A stretch of DNA of 64,000 nt from an uncultured Lachnospiraceae bacterium (GCA_902786365.1 CADACD010000012.1:1-64000); one strand, 5' to 3'. Shown: positions 35,849 to 45,144, counted from the stretch's first letter. The notes: generated from the sequence alone by a model not told the origin. Program-made: numbers and translations.

Positions 35849-37285
35849 TCAGCCTTCCATCAAACTCTTTACAATCTCTATACACGCTGCTTTCTCCGCC
35901 TTATTCGTACAGTTTGACAATGAATTATACACATAATCCTGGATTTCTGTAATGTTATTAAAAAACACAGGAAGCCTTGATATAATCAACGACATAACTG
36001 AACGGTTGACCTGTTTTTGATTATTCTTAAAAAATCCCATCAATTCCTCAACCAGACCATCTCTTTTTTCATTCAGATATTTTTCTATATCTATATCATT
36101 TTCATGGTCATTGACTGTATCTTTATCTGTTTTTTTATCAAATATACCATATTCATTTTTTAAATCAATAAAAAGGCTGTCTGTCATCAATTTTTCACAT
36201 ATAAATAGTCCCTGATATATCTTATCGGCCATGATACTTTTCACAACATCAGTATAGTCATTTCTGATATTGTCAAGAACATATTCTACTGCCTGAATAA
36301 TATTCTGTAGTTCTTCCGGGGTCCCTTCCATAAAAATAAAACTGTCTGTGATGTCTTCTTCAAGTGTAATGTAATCTTCATTATAGAAATTTTCATTAAT
36401 CTTTTCAATAATGTTGATGGCATTTCTGATTTCATCTGTTGTATTGTCAGTATATGCACCGGCAATTATCATTACATACGCCTTATTAATAAGACCCGCA
36501 AGCATCATATAAATATTTGTCTCTTTTTCAATAAAATCTCCTGCAAATCTCAGTTTATTTTCAGCATCATAAAAGGTCTTTTCGTCAATTCCTGAATAAT
36601 TGATATTTTTTACTTCCAAATAAATATCATATAAATCACTATATTTTTCCATATTCTTTGGAAGTTCAAGCATCGATGAGGTTCTGATATCATACAAAAA
36701 GTCATCAATTGTCACCTTGTCGGTTTTGGAATAGACGCTCATACCCTCACTTAAAATTTCAAAAAATTTGTTCTTTGTCATTCGTAACGGAAGTTCTCCG
36801 ATTATCTCACTTATCTTTGAATTTATCGCCGCATTATCCTCATCAGCAAAAATATACTGCATTATCTCTCTTGTAAAATCTTCATCTGTATATTTTTTTT
36901 GAACATCAAGCTCTTTAAATAAGTATTCACATCTGTTAGTGACATATTCATATCTTGCAAATATATCTGCATACGCTGTAAGAACTTCCACTATATTATA
37001 CACATTATTCCGTAGTGTGTCTATCTTGTTGATTCCTTCTTCTCTTTTTTCATCCACAGCCGGATTAATGACATATTCTTTTACCACCTCATTAAACTGC
37101 TTTGTAATGTAGGAAAGAGTATCATCTCCCACTTTATCCATTATCATTCCCTGATAGGTATAATAATCCATTGCAAATTCAACTGCTGCGCGCCTGTTAT
37201 ATAAATTCATCATATAATCGGCATACATCGGAAGATTCATTTCTAAATTTATTTTTTTATTAATTTCACTGATAAATTTTTTCAC
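35849..37285 (-). CDS. large helical protein of unknown function (478 aa)
   Basis: The protein is almost entirely amphipathic helix with many Asp, Glu, Asn, Tyr and Ile, and shows no signal peptide, membrane helix or recognisable catalytic motif. The most conserved-looking part may be the N-terminus (MPMYADYMMNLY-like, MDYYTYQGM) and C-terminus. Codon usage matches the neighbours. It sits between thiC and the 102-aa gene, all minus strand. It may be a Lachnospiraceae-specific scaffold protein, but nothing in the sequence decides this. Confidence 0.6.
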   Translation of the reverse strand: MKKFISEINKKINLEMNLPMYADYMMNLYNRRAAVEFAMDYYTYQGMIMDKVGDDTLSYITKQFNEVVKEYVINPAVDEKREEGINKIDTLRNNVYNIVEVLTAYADIFARYEYVTNRCEYLFKELDVQKKYTDEDFTREIMQYIFADEDNAAINSKISEIIGELPLRMTKNKFFEILSEGMSVYSKTDKVTIDDFLYDIRTSSMLELPKNMEKYSDLYDIYLEVKNINYSGIDEKTFYDAENKLRFAGDFIEKETNIYMMLAGLINKAYVMIIAGAYTDNTTDEIRNAINIIEKINENFYNEDYITLEEDITDSFIFMEGTPEELQNIIQAVEYVLDNIRNDYTDVVKSIMADKIYQGLFICEKLMTDSLFIDLKNEYGIFDKKTDKDTVNDHENDIDIEKYLNEKRDGLVEELMGFFKNNQKQVNRSVMSLIISRLPVFFNNITEIQDYVYNSLSNCTNKAEKAACIEIVKSLMEG

Positions 37286-37337
37286 AATAGCACCTTTTTC
37301 ATAACCTTATTTTATTTTTTATTTTTTTATGCTTGCC

Positions 37338-38651
37338 TTATTTTTCTGTGCAGAATTCCACTTTCTCACCTGCTAATATTTTATTTGTTGTTCTCACAGC
37401 ACACATTTTACCACACATAGAGCATGTATGTCTCTCCTCAATCGGCACACTGTTATAATATCTTCTCGCCTTTTCCGGATCAATTGCATATTGAAACATT
37501 TCTTCCCAGTCAAGTTTGTGTCTTGCGGCACTCATCTTATTGTCAATATCTCTTGCGCCTTTGATTCCCTTTGCAATATCTGCTGCATGTGCTGCAATCT
37601 TAGAGGCAATTATTCCCTCCCTGACATCATCTTCATCTGGGAGTCTTAAATGCTCTGCCGGTGTCACATAACACAAAAAGTCAGCGCCATTTGATGCAGC
37701 AATGGCTCCTCCTATGGCAGATGTAATATGGTCATATCCCGGAGCAATATCTGTCACAAGAGGTCCCAGTACATAAAATGGTGCCTCATGGCAGATTCTT
37801 TTCTGAATAGCCATATTGGCAGCTATCTCATTCATTGCCATATGTCCCGGTCCCTCTACCATGACCTGTACATCCTTTTCCCATGCACGCTTTGTCAGAT
37901 TACCAAGTTCAATCAGCTCTGCAATCTGTCCTGCGTCAGTACTGTCCTGTATACAGCCCGGTCTTAATGCATCACCAAGACTGATAGTTACATCATATTC
38001 CCTTAATATTTCAAGCACTTCATCATAATATTCAAAAAACGGATTCTCATTTCCAGTCATCTCCATCCATGCAAATAAAAGCGATCCACCTCTTGAAACA
38101 ATATTCATCAATCTTCCTTCACGCTTAAATGTTTCAACAGCACGTCTATTAATTCCGGCATGAATTGTCTGAAAATCAACGCCTTCCTTTGCATGTGCTT
38201 CAACCACCTTCAAAAAGTCTTTTGCAGTAATTTCCAACAAATCCTTATCAAGATAACCAATTGCATCATACATAGGAACTGTACCTATCATAGCAGGTGA
38301 CATTTCTATCAGCTGTGTTCTGAATGTATTAGTCTTTCCGTAGTTGCTAAGATCCATTATCGCTTCCGCACCAAAATCAATTGCCATTTTTACTTTTTTC
38401 ATTTCAAGTTCATAATCTTTTTTATCTCCTGAAATCCCCAGATTGACATTTATTTTCGTCTTTAAACCTTTTCCTATGCCCTCTGCTGAAAGCGATTTAT
38501 GATTAATATTGGCCGGAATGACAACCTTTCCTTCTGCCATCAAAGACATCAACCCTTTGATATTAATCTTTTCTTTTTTTGCAACTGTCTCCATCTGTGA
38601 AGTTACAATTCCTTTTTTTGCTGCATCCATTTGTGTATAATATTCTCTCAT
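37338..38651 (-). CDS. thiC: phosphomethylpyrimidine synthase
   Basis: ThiC is a radical-SAM enzyme turning aminoimidazole ribotide into hydroxymethylpyrimidine phosphate for thiamine. The N-terminus ([13 protein letters not shown]), the NLGISGD and [10 protein letters not shown] segments and the C-terminal CSMCGKMC (C-x2-C-x4-C) cluster motif define it. The 437-aa length is that of the short bacterial form. It is the last gene of the TPP-riboswitch operon. Its ribosome binding site lies unusually far upstream, separated from the ATG by a hairpin (38664-38677). Confidence 0.96.
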   Translation of the reverse strand: MREYYTQMDAAKKGIVTSQMETVAKKEKINIKGLMSLMAEGKVVIPANINHKSLSAEGIGKGLKTKINVNLGISGDKKDYELEMKKVKMAIDFGAEAIMDLSNYGKTNTFRTQLIEMSPAMIGTVPMYDAIGYLDKDLLEITAKDFLKVVEAHAKEGVDFQTIHAGINRRAVETFKREGRLMNIVSRGGSLLFAWMEMTGNENPFFEYYDEVLEILREYDVTISLGDALRPGCIQDSTDAGQIAELIELGNLTKRAWEKDVQVMVEGPGHMAMNEIAANMAIQKRICHEAPFYVLGPLVTDIAPGYDHITSAIGGAIAASNGADFLCYVTPAEHLRLPDEDDVREGIIASKIAAHAADIAKGIKGARDIDNKMSAARHKLDWEEMFQYAIDPEKARRYYNSVPIEERHTCSMCGKMCAVRTTNKILAGEKVEFCTEK

Positions 38652-38663
38652 CTTTTACTTTTG

Positions 38664-38684
38664 GAGCCGGACGGCTCTTCCTTT
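38664..38684 (-). promoter_or_regulatory. hairpin between the ribosome binding site and thiC start
   Basis: The AAAGGAAG site (38677-38684) is 25 nt from the ATG, and a 5-bp GC-rich hairpin (GAGCC/GGCTC, 38664-38677) fills the space. Folding it would shorten the effective spacing; it may tune thiC translation. Confidence 0.45.
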
Positions 38685-38734
38685 CTATATGGTTTTACAT
38701 CTTCTTAATATACTTTCCTGCATGTCTTATTTTT

Positions 38735-39388
38735 CTAACAAATACACTCATTAAAATCATATATAAACATATCACTTAATTTTCTAAGAACTTCAACACT
38801 GTCTTTTGCTCTCTCATCATATACGCCGACTGCTCTGTATCCCCCTGCTTTTGCCCCGATAAGTCCCTCTCTGATATCTTCAAACACTACACAGCATCTC
38901 TTGTCTACTTTCATCTTTTCCGCTGATAAATCATAGACATCCGGATATCCTTTCCCGCGCTTTACTTCTTTTAAGGTGGTTATATTATCAAAATAATCCG
39001 ATATATTATTGTTTTTCAGCACTGGTTTTACAAGTTCCATATCTGATGCTGTTGCGATAGACATTTTTATATTATGATTTTTCAAATAATCAAGAAATCG
39101 TCTGACACCTTTTTTTAATTGTACTTCACACGTATATGCATGAACAGCCATATCAAACCATTCTTTGATAATCTGTTGCCTTGTCTCCTTCAGACCAAAT
39201 CTTTCAATTGTATAATCAGCACATGCCTCGAATCCTAATGGTGTGATTTTATCAAGGTAATCCTTTGGAACATCAAATCCTCTTTTTCCAAGAAAATCAA
39301 TATCTATTTGTTCCCATACACCCATTGAATCAATTAATGTTCCATCTAAATCAAATATGATACCTTCACATTCTCTAAAGTCTATCAC
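38735..39388 (-). CDS. HAD-superfamily phosphatase in the thiamine operon
   Basis: The 217-aa protein has HAD motif I DLDGTLIDS (nucleophile and acid Asp), motif II (TASD), motif III Lys region (KRGKGYPDVY) and motif IV (FEDI), with a beta-phosphoglucomutase-like cap. Its position between thiM and thiC, downstream of a TPP riboswitch, suggests a thiamine-related phosphate ester such as thiamine phosphate or HMP-phosphate. That is inference, since cap-type HADs cannot be assigned by motif. Confidence 0.85.
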   Translation of the reverse strand: MIDFRECEGIIFDLDGTLIDSMGVWEQIDIDFLGKRGFDVPKDYLDKITPLGFEACADYTIERFGLKETRQQIIKEWFDMAVHAYTCEVQLKKGVRRFLDYLKNHNIKMSIATASDMELVKPVLKNNNISDYFDNITTLKEVKRGKGYPDVYDLSAEKMKVDKRCCVVFEDIREGLIGAKAGGYRAVGVYDERAKDSVEVLRKLSDMFIYDFNECIC

Positions 39389-39470
39389 GATTTTACCAAA
39401 CCTTTCTGTAAAACTTTATATATTGCTTTGTATCTGTATTCTTCACTTTCAATATATTGTAAATAATCTG

Positions 39471-40298
39471 TTATATAATTTCAATATTAATATTTTCACT
39501 CATCATTTCTTCATCCATTTTGCTTAAAAAATCAATGATGCTGACATGAAAACTTCCTGTCCCAGACTCAATAGTTTTTTTGTATGCAAGCTCACCTGCG
39601 ATACTCATAGCAGATATTCCTGCACATGCAGCATCAAAATAATCATATTCTCCATATTTTGATACAACTCCCGCAAAAGAGCCTGTCAGTGCTGAGGTCA
39701 TGCAGCCCGTTCCTGTCACTTTAGAAAGAAGTTCTGTACCATTTGATAATTTTGCTATATGCTCTCCATCTGATACAATATCTGTCTTTCCTGTGACTGC
39801 AGCAACACAATTATACATCTTTGCCACATTTTTTGCCACTGAAACAACATCATTTCTTTCATCTTCTTTAGAAACATCAACTCCCTTGGTTGACACATTA
39901 AGTCCCGCAATAAAAGACATTTCTGATAAATTTGCTCTTATGATATTCACTTTCACATTTTCAAGAATCTTTTTTGTTGTTTGATTTCTAAAAGCGGAGG
40001 CTCCTGCACCTACCGGATCAAAAATGACCGGAATATTTAACTCATTTGCTTTCTTTCCTGATGCAATCATTGAACTGATTGTTCTCTCATTTAAGGTCCC
40101 GATATTCACCACAAGCGCTTTCGATATACTAGTGATATCAGTGGTTTCCTTCATATCGTCTGCCATAATAGGAGACGCACCTATGGCAAGCACTGCGTTA
40201 GCACAATCATTGACTGTCACATAATTAGTGATATTATGTACTAACGGAACTTCCTTCCTTACCTTTCCAATCATCGACACAATTCTTTCTTTTTCCAT
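39471..40298 (-). CDS. thiM: hydroxyethylthiazole kinase
   Basis: ThiM phosphorylates hydroxyethylthiazole, salvaging the thiazole half of thiamine. Recognisable are PLVHNITNYVTVNDCAN near the start, PVGAGAS (about 100) and the anion-hole segment VTGTGCMTSAL with the catalytic Cys (about 190). About 275 aa is normal. The ATG at 40298 has GGAGG 8 nt upstream, whereas an upstream ATG would overlap that site. It is the first gene after the TPP riboswitch. No thiE lies in this operon. Confidence 0.95.
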   Translation of the reverse strand: MEKERIVSMIGKVRKEVPLVHNITNYVTVNDCANAVLAIGASPIMADDMKETTDITSISKALVVNIGTLNERTISSMIASGKKANELNIPVIFDPVGAGASAFRNQTTKKILENVKVNIIRANLSEMSFIAGLNVSTKGVDVSKEDERNDVVSVAKNVAKMYNCVAAVTGKTDIVSDGEHIAKLSNGTELLSKVTGTGCMTSALTGSFAGVVSKYGEYDYFDAACAGISAMSIAGELAYKKTIESGTGSFHVSIIDFLSKMDEEMMSENINIEII

Positions 40299-40332
40299 GA
40301 TAAATTCCTCCATTTATTAATGATAACGGAGC

Positions 40333-40355
40333 AAAAAGGCTGCCAAAAGACAGCC
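40333..40355 (-). terminator. terminator of the TPP riboswitch
   Basis: A stem of GGCTG and CAGCC with a short loop (40338-40355) is followed on the minus strand by five T. It lies between the aptamer and thiM, as the off-state expression platform. Confidence 0.85.
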
Positions 40356-40384
40356 TCATAATAGTAAATATCATCATTCATATT

Positions 40385-40466
40385 ACGTTGCTCCCTACGA
40401 CAGTATTAACTGACAGGTTCAAAGGGTCAGGTTTTACCTTCTCAACTTTACTAAGTTCCCCTGCAA
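40385..40466 (-). ncRNA. TPP (THI-box) riboswitch
   Basis: On the minus strand the conserved TPP aptamer parts appear in order: GGGGAACTT, then TTGAGA, then ACCCTTTGAACCTG, and finally GTAGGGA closing P1. The core ACCCTTTGAACCTG (about 40416-40429) is essentially the consensus. Binding of thiamine pyrophosphate would favour the terminator at 40333 and lower expression of thiM, the HAD gene and thiC. Confidence 0.95.
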
Positions 40467-40475
40467 ACTTTTATC

Positions 40476-40504
40476 ATTATCTGATATTACATTCAAAATG
40501 TCAA
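40476..40504 (-). promoter_or_regulatory. promoter of the thiM operon
   Basis: A consensus TTGACA (40499-40504) and GATAAT (40476-40481) are 17 bp apart; transcription would start just before the TPP aptamer. Confidence 0.75.
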
Positions 40505-40539
40505 GCAGATTTGCTTCCCGCCGAAGAGGCATCATACTT

Positions 40540-41298
40540 TTATGATGTAATAAATGTATTATATCCGGCATTTCTAAGTCTTTCTTCCATTCTCACTGCA
40601 TTATCAAGAACGGCATACGCTCCCGACTGCACTTTATAAAATCCATTATCAAGTAAGATAAATGCCGGAAATCCCTGACTTTTCAATTCATTTAAAAGTG
40701 CATCCGCCTCTTCCCGGCCTCTAAACGCACCAACCTGTACACGATACAGTTTTCTCTCCTCTTCACAGCCTCCAACAGTCTGTATAATACCCTGTGCAAT
40801 CGCATCTGCAACCTCATTAAATTTTTCGTCAAACAATACATTATCCTCATCATTATCAATAAATCCTGCCTCTACTAAAACTGCAGGTATCCCGGTTCTT
40901 CGCAATACCACAAGATTCGGTCTCTCTGTAACACCCCTGTTTTCAAATCCAAGTTTTTCAAGATTTGAATTGATATTTCTTGCCATCTTTGCTTTGATTC
41001 CTTCATCGTTATATACCAATGTTTCTATCCCTTTGGATGTATTAGGTGTCAGATATGCATTTCTGTGGATTGACACAAAATAGTCCGCACCGGAATTGTT
41101 TGCTATCTGAGCTTTTTCAAATGGTGTGTCATATACATCAGTTGTCCTTGTGTATTTCACATTGATGCAATTCTCTTCAAGAATCCGCCCTACAGCCAGT
41201 GCGAGTGCCAATGTATCATCTTTTTCCTGTCTTCCCTCATATGTTGCTCCCGGATCTGCTCCTCCATGACCTGCATCAAGAATTACAGTTGCTGCCAT
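40540..41298 (-). CDS. N-acetylmuramoyl-L-alanine amidase with SPOR domain
   Basis: An Amidase_3 domain occupies residues 1-175, with zinc ligands in DAGHGGADPGA, Glu in QEKD, His in SIHRNA and catalytic Glu in LVEAGFI. A SPOR domain follows (YRVQVGAFRG, about 183-250), which binds denuded septal glycan. The enzyme cleaves the amide between MurNAc and L-Ala. No signal peptide is visible, and MAATVILDAGH starts straight at the first strand with GGAGG upstream. It may be released by lysis or a nonclassical route, as is true of some clostridial and spore relatives. Confidence 0.9.
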   Translation of the reverse strand: MAATVILDAGHGGADPGATYEGRQEKDDTLALALAVGRILEENCINVKYTRTTDVYDTPFEKAQIANNSGADYFVSIHRNAYLTPNTSKGIETLVYNDEGIKAKMARNINSNLEKLGFENRGVTERPNLVVLRRTGIPAVLVEAGFIDNDEDNVLFDEKFNEVADAIAQGIIQTVGGCEEERKLYRVQVGAFRGREEADALLNELKSQGFPAFILLDNGFYKVQSGAYAVLDNAVRMEERLRNAGYNTFITS

Positions 41299-41388
41299 TA
41301 TTTCCTCCCATGCATAATATCGTTTTATATTATGATATGTTTATATCTTCAAAATGTGAGTAATTGTGACTCTGTACAATAATTTAAT

Positions 41389-41417
41389 TTGACACTCCTT
41401 GCCTTGTGTGATAAAAT
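41389..41417 (+). promoter_or_regulatory. promoter of the lgt-like gene
   Basis: TTGACA (41389-41394) and TAAAAT (41412-41417) are separated by 17 bp on the plus strand. Confidence 0.75.
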
Positions 41418-41454
41418 CTCTTGAAAGTTTAATTAGGAAAGGAAGGGTTGTTAG

Positions 41455-42270
41455 GTGCATCCGATACTTCATTTAGGTATTATGGAAATTCCGGCTTATG
41501 GAACTATTATTTTTATAGGTCTGGTAATCGGAACTGTTATTGCTTCATTTACAGCAAAAAAGTATGATTTATTTAAACTTGATATTGTACTATCAACAAT
41601 TTTGGCTTCCATAGGTTTGTTAATTGGAGCTAAACTTGTTTACTTCATAACTGTTTTGCCTGATGTCATAAGGTATTTTTCATATGTCAAAAGTCACATT
41701 GTTCCAACACTGATGTATCTGTTTGGCGGATATGTATTTTATGGCGGTTTAATCGGAGCTCTTTTTGGATATTATTTCTATTGTCGATGGTTCAAACTTG
41801 ACTTTGGTGCAATGGTCAATATCATATCACCTGTTATTCCGTTAGTTCATGCTTTCGGTCGAATCGGATGTTTCCTCGGCGGATGCTGTTATGGTATTGA
41901 GTATCATGGTAAACTTGCCATACACTTTCCATACAATGAATTTGTAACAGAATTGAATCAAGTTCCAAGATTTCCTATTCAGTTAGTCGAAGCAGGAATT
42001 AATTTTATTTTCTTTATCATTTTAATGATTTATGCAAAAAAAGTAAGAAAACCGGGTTCTGTACTTGGCGTCTATCTGATAGGATACGCAGTGATTCGCT
42101 TTGTTTTAGAATTTTTCCGCGGAGATATTGCAAGAGGAATATTATTCGGAGTCTCTACCTCCCAATGGATTAGCCTAATACTGCTTCCAATCGGATTTTA
42201 TCTTATTTTCAATAAAAAAGAACATTTGACAAAACAAGCTACAAATTCTGATACGAATCCCACTGCTTAA
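41455..42270 (+). CDS. lgt: Lgt-family prolipoprotein diacylglyceryl transferase-like protein
   Basis: The 271-aa membrane protein has about seven helices and the Lgt fold signature HAFGRIGCFLGGCCYG in helix 4-5. Lgt transfers diacylglycerol from phosphatidylglycerol to the lipobox Cys of prelipoproteins. The classic GRIGNFINGE motif is altered to GRIGCFLGGCCYG, so the Asn-Gly-Glu part is lost. This form is common in Clostridia, but whether it is the functional Lgt here needs the rest of the genome. The start is GTG at 41455, with GGAAGGG 7 nt upstream. The window also holds a clear lipoprotein (42386) that would need Lgt. Confidence 0.75.
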   Translation: MHPILHLGIMEIPAYGTIIFIGLVIGTVIASFTAKKYDLFKLDIVLSTILASIGLLIGAKLVYFITVLPDVIRYFSYVKSHIVPTLMYLFGGYVFYGGLIGALFGYYFYCRWFKLDFGAMVNIISPVIPLVHAFGRIGCFLGGCCYGIEYHGKLAIHFPYNEFVTELNQVPRFPIQLVEAGINFIFFIILMIYAKKVRKPGSVLGVYLIGYAVIRFVLEFFRGDIARGILFGVSTSQWISLILLPIGFYLIFNKKEHLTKQATNSDTNPTA

Positions 42271-42289
42271 TAGATTCCATTAATAGTGC

Positions 42290-42331
42290 AAGGTGCAAAA
42301 ACAGATTCATGAAAATCCATTTTTGCACCTT
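42290..42331 (+). terminator. terminator after the lgt-like gene
   Basis: A perfect 12-bp stem AAGGTGCAAAAA/TTTTTGCACCTT (42290-42301 with 42320-42331) follows the stop by 20 nt; the T tract lies mainly inside the stem. Confidence 0.7.
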
Positions 42332-42385
42332 TACATTTATCATCAACTTATTTCACATCCATACCACAGTATACAGATAATCTAC

Positions 42386-42766
42386 CTATTCTCCTGCTGT
42401 GACACTGTTTACATTTCTATTGTCATTTGTAGTATTTTCTGTTCCATCTGTGATATCATTTCCCATATCTTTTGCTCCATCTACAACATCTCTTCCGACA
42501 TCTTCTACAGTATCAAGAGCATCTCTTCCAACATCTCTTGCTGTATCGGCAGCATCTGCACCTGCTCCGCCTACTATTTTACTACTTGTTGTTTCATTAT
42601 TTCTATTAGTTGTAGTCTCATTATTTCTGTTCGTTGTTGTGTTTCTCTCCCCTCCGGAAGTCACATAATTATCATCTGCCTCATTATCTCTGCTACCACA
42701 TGCAACTGCTGAAAACATCATGCACGAAACCACTGCTGCAATAAGTAATATCTTTGTTTTCTTCAT
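42386..42766 (-). CDS. small lipoprotein with repetitive low-complexity sequence
   Basis: The 126-aa product starts MKKTKILLIAAVV with a lipobox SAVAC (Cys about 23), so it should be lipid-anchored outside. The mature part has an Asn/Thr/Arg/Glu-rich repeat (NNETTTNRNNETT) and a segment where DVGRDALDTVEDVGRDV and similar units recur (about 75-105), then an Asn/Thr-rich tail. AGGAGG lies 9 nt before the chosen ATG at 42766; the frame extends 16 codons upstream without a ribosome binding site. Function unknown. Confidence 0.7.
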   Translation of the reverse strand: MKKTKILLIAAVVSCMMFSAVACGSRDNEADDNYVTSGGERNTTTNRNNETTTNRNNETTSSKIVGGAGADAADTARDVGRDALDTVEDVGRDVVDGAKDMGNDITDGTENTTNDNRNVNSVTAGE

Positions 42767-42881
42767 TATAAAAAGCCTCCTAATGATATATTTAATGATG
42801 AGATTTTTAAACATCTCTTATATTAATATAACCATTGAAAAGGCTTATTATTAAAAAACTATATGGTAATTTTTGTTTTTT

Positions 42882-43637
42882 TTATCCGAGTACATCACTC
42901 ATATCATAAAGACCTGCCGGTTTATCCTTTAAAAATTTTGCTGCTTCAATAGCACCCTTGGCAAATATATTTCTTGAATATGCCCTATGCTTTATCTCAA
43001 TCACTTCATCTGCACCTGCAAAAATAATATCATGATCACCTACGATTGTTCCGCCTCTTACCGCTGAAATTCCTATCTCCTTTTTAGGTCTCTTCTCTCT
43101 TAAATTACTTCTGTCATACTTATAAGAATACTCACCATCAAGCTGTTCATTAATTGTATCTGCAAGCATAAGTGCTGTACCGCTTGGCGCATCAAGCTTT
43201 TGGTTATGATGTTTTTCAACAATTTCAATATCGTAACCTGCCTGTGCAAGTGTCTTCGATATTGTCTTCAGTGCCTTCATCACTGTATTGATTCCAAGAG
43301 ACATATTTCCCGAACGAAGAACAGCTACCTTGCTGCTTAAATCTCTTGCCGCATAAATCTGCTCATCTGAAAGTCCTGTCGAACACAATACAACAGGAAG
43401 ATTTCTTTTCTCACAATATTCATAAAGTTTATCAACAGCCTTTGCCGATGAAAAATCAATAACAACATCTGCGTCTATATCACAGTCATCGATATTTGTG
43501 AATACAGGATAATCATTCTGCTTATTATCTACAATATCTATTCCTGCTACAATTTGTACGTCTTCCTCCTGCTTTGCAATATCAGAAATCACCTGTCCCA
43601 TTCTCCCATTACATCCGTGCATAATAATATTTATCAT
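42882..43637 (-). CDS. dapB: 4-hydroxy-tetrahydrodipicolinate reductase
   Basis: DapB reduces the product of DapA with NAD(P)H on the way to diaminopimelate and lysine. It begins with the Rossmann motif HGCNGRMGQ. The family signature EKHHNQKLDAPSGTA (about 136-150, with the catalytic His pair and Lys) is complete. The ATG at 43637 has AAAGGA 8 nt upstream, and the longer frame has no ribosome binding site. It follows dapA with a 214-bp gap without an obvious terminator, so both should be under the lysine riboswitch. Confidence 0.95.
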   Translation of the reverse strand: MINIIMHGCNGRMGQVISDIAKQEEDVQIVAGIDIVDNKQNDYPVFTNIDDCDIDADVVIDFSSAKAVDKLYEYCEKRNLPVVLCSTGLSDEQIYAARDLSSKVAVLRSGNMSLGINTVMKALKTISKTLAQAGYDIEIVEKHHNQKLDAPSGTALMLADTINEQLDGEYSYKYDRSNLREKRPKKEIGISAVRGGTIVGDHDIIFAGADEVIEIKHRAYSRNIFAKGAIEAAKFLKDKPAGLYDMSDVLG

Positions 43638-43851
43638 ATTTTTAATCCTTTCCGTTTTTACTTTATCAGTGATTGTTTTTATCATTACCATTTATCATTA
43701 TCTTATACGAAAGAGCCGCCCACATGACGACTCTTTCCTGTATCCGGCATCACTATGCAGTTATTTTTTTCATTCTTATCTGTTATGCAATTTTACATAA
43801 GTATAATTTGAATTCTATTCTCTCTTTCAACTGCTCAATTCATAATTGGCT

Positions 43852-44754
43852 TTATAATACAACCTTAATTCCATATTCAATCATGGCATTTCTAAGCTTC
43901 TCTTTATTTGCCTCTTCCATCTCTGACAGTGGAGCTCGAAGTGGTCCAACCTCAAATCCCATCATATTAAGTGCTGCTTTCACTGGAATCGGATTCACTT
44001 CTATAAAAAGATTTTTTATCAAATCCAATGCCTCCAACTGAAGTTCGGCACTCTTTTTTGTATCTCCTGCAAGATATGTGCTTACAATCTCATGTGTCTG
44101 TGCAGGTGCAATGTTAGAAAGAACAGAGATTACACCGATACCTCCCAGTGATAATAATGGCACTATCTGGTCATCATTTCCTGAATAAATATCAAAATTA
44201 ATGTTTTCTTTCCTAATGAGTGCTGCTAACTGTGCAACCTGCGAAATATTACCTGTTGCTTCCTTAATTGCCACAACATTTTTAGATTTCTTTGCAATCT
44301 TTATTGCTGTTTCCGGTAAGATATTGCATCCCGTTCTGCTTGGAACATTATATAATATTACCGGTATTTTTACGGAATCTGCTATCTTTGTAAAATGAGC
44401 AACTAATCCGTTCTGTGTTGCTTTATTATAATACGGTGTCACAACCAAAAGACCATCTGCACCATATTTTTCTGCCTCTGTTGAGAGATAGACAGCTGTC
44501 TCTGTACAGTTTGAACCTGTTCCTGCCACAACCGGTATTCTTCCTGCCACCTTCTCTATTGTAAATCTGATACATTCAAGATGTTCCTCATGGGACAAAG
44601 TTGAAGACTCTCCTGTTGTTCCACAAATAATAATACAGTCTGTCTTATTCTCAATCTGAAACTCGATTAACTCTGCAAGTTTTTCATAGTTGACACTTCC
44701 ATCTTCTTTCATAGGTGTAACAATTGCTACACCGGCTCCTGTAAAAATTGACAT
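43852..44754 (-). CDS. dapA: 4-hydroxy-tetrahydrodipicolinate synthase
   Basis: DapA condenses pyruvate and aspartate semialdehyde. The Schiff-base Lys is in [10 protein letters not shown] (about 164), Tyr in LYNVPSRTG (about 136), and GTTGESSTL (about 46) binds the substrate carboxylate. About 300 aa is the normal length. The start at 44754 gives the usual [15 protein letters not shown]-terminus; the ribosome binding site there is modest (GGGTGA). It is the first gene downstream of the lysine riboswitch. Confidence 0.95.
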   Translation of the reverse strand: MSIFTGAGVAIVTPMKEDGSVNYEKLAELIEFQIENKTDCIIICGTTGESSTLSHEEHLECIRFTIEKVAGRIPVVAGTGSNCTETAVYLSTEAEKYGADGLLVVTPYYNKATQNGLVAHFTKIADSVKIPVILYNVPSRTGCNILPETAIKIAKKSKNVVAIKEATGNISQVAQLAALIRKENINFDIYSGNDDQIVPLLSLGGIGVISVLSNIAPAQTHEIVSTYLAGDTKKSAELQLEALDLIKNLFIEVNPIPVKAALNMMGFEVGPLRAPLSEMEEANKEKLRNAMIEYGIKVVL

Positions 44755-44877
44755 TCCAATCACCCGTATTTCACATTTATATATAGTATTCAATCACATA
44801 CAAAAATGTGAAAATGCCCTCATGTTTGAAAGTATGGGCTATTTTCCTTTTCATTTATTTCTTTCAAACAAAAAACA

Positions 44878-44899
44878 GAGCCAGCCAAATGGCCAGCTC
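44878..44899 (-). terminator. terminator of the lysine riboswitch
   Basis: On minus-strand RNA a 9-bp stem (44878-44886 with 44891-44899) forms using two G-U pairs and is followed by U6. The plus strand would have mismatches instead, which confirms orientation. Confidence 0.85.
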
Positions 44900-44914
44900 C
44901 TAATTCCGTCACAA

Positions 44915-45098
44915 TATACGTCGTAGCTCACCATCTAAACATCTAAAGTCAGATGACAGTCATATGGCTATTAACCATATGCCCAAGCAAATATCTTCTC
45001 AGGAAAGATATCCTTTCGGCGTATTATCCTTTCTATTATCTTCCTACGTCTCCTGAAACATCCGATAACTTACTGATACAATACGCAACCTCTACTAA
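44915..45098 (-). ncRNA. lysine riboswitch (L-box)
   Basis: The leader on the minus strand shows L-box features in order: AGAGGTTGCG and AGTAAG near the 5' end, GCCGAAAGG in the middle, a hairpin around CATATGGTTAATAGCCATATG (44964-44984), and GGTGAGCTAC near the 3' end. A U-tailed terminator follows. Lysine binding would terminate transcription ahead of dapA-dapB. The 5' and 3' edges are approximate. Confidence 0.88.
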
Positions 45099-45115
45099 TT
45101 AAAATTTGTAATACG

Positions 45116-45144
45116 ATAATATCACTATATTTTCATATTGTCAA
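45116..45144 (-). promoter_or_regulatory. promoter of the dapA-dapB leader
   Basis: TTGACA (45139-45144) and TATTAT (45116-45121), 17 bp apart, place the transcription start just before the lysine aptamer. The -35 box overlaps the last codon and stop of the adenosyltransferase gene. Confidence 0.7.
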
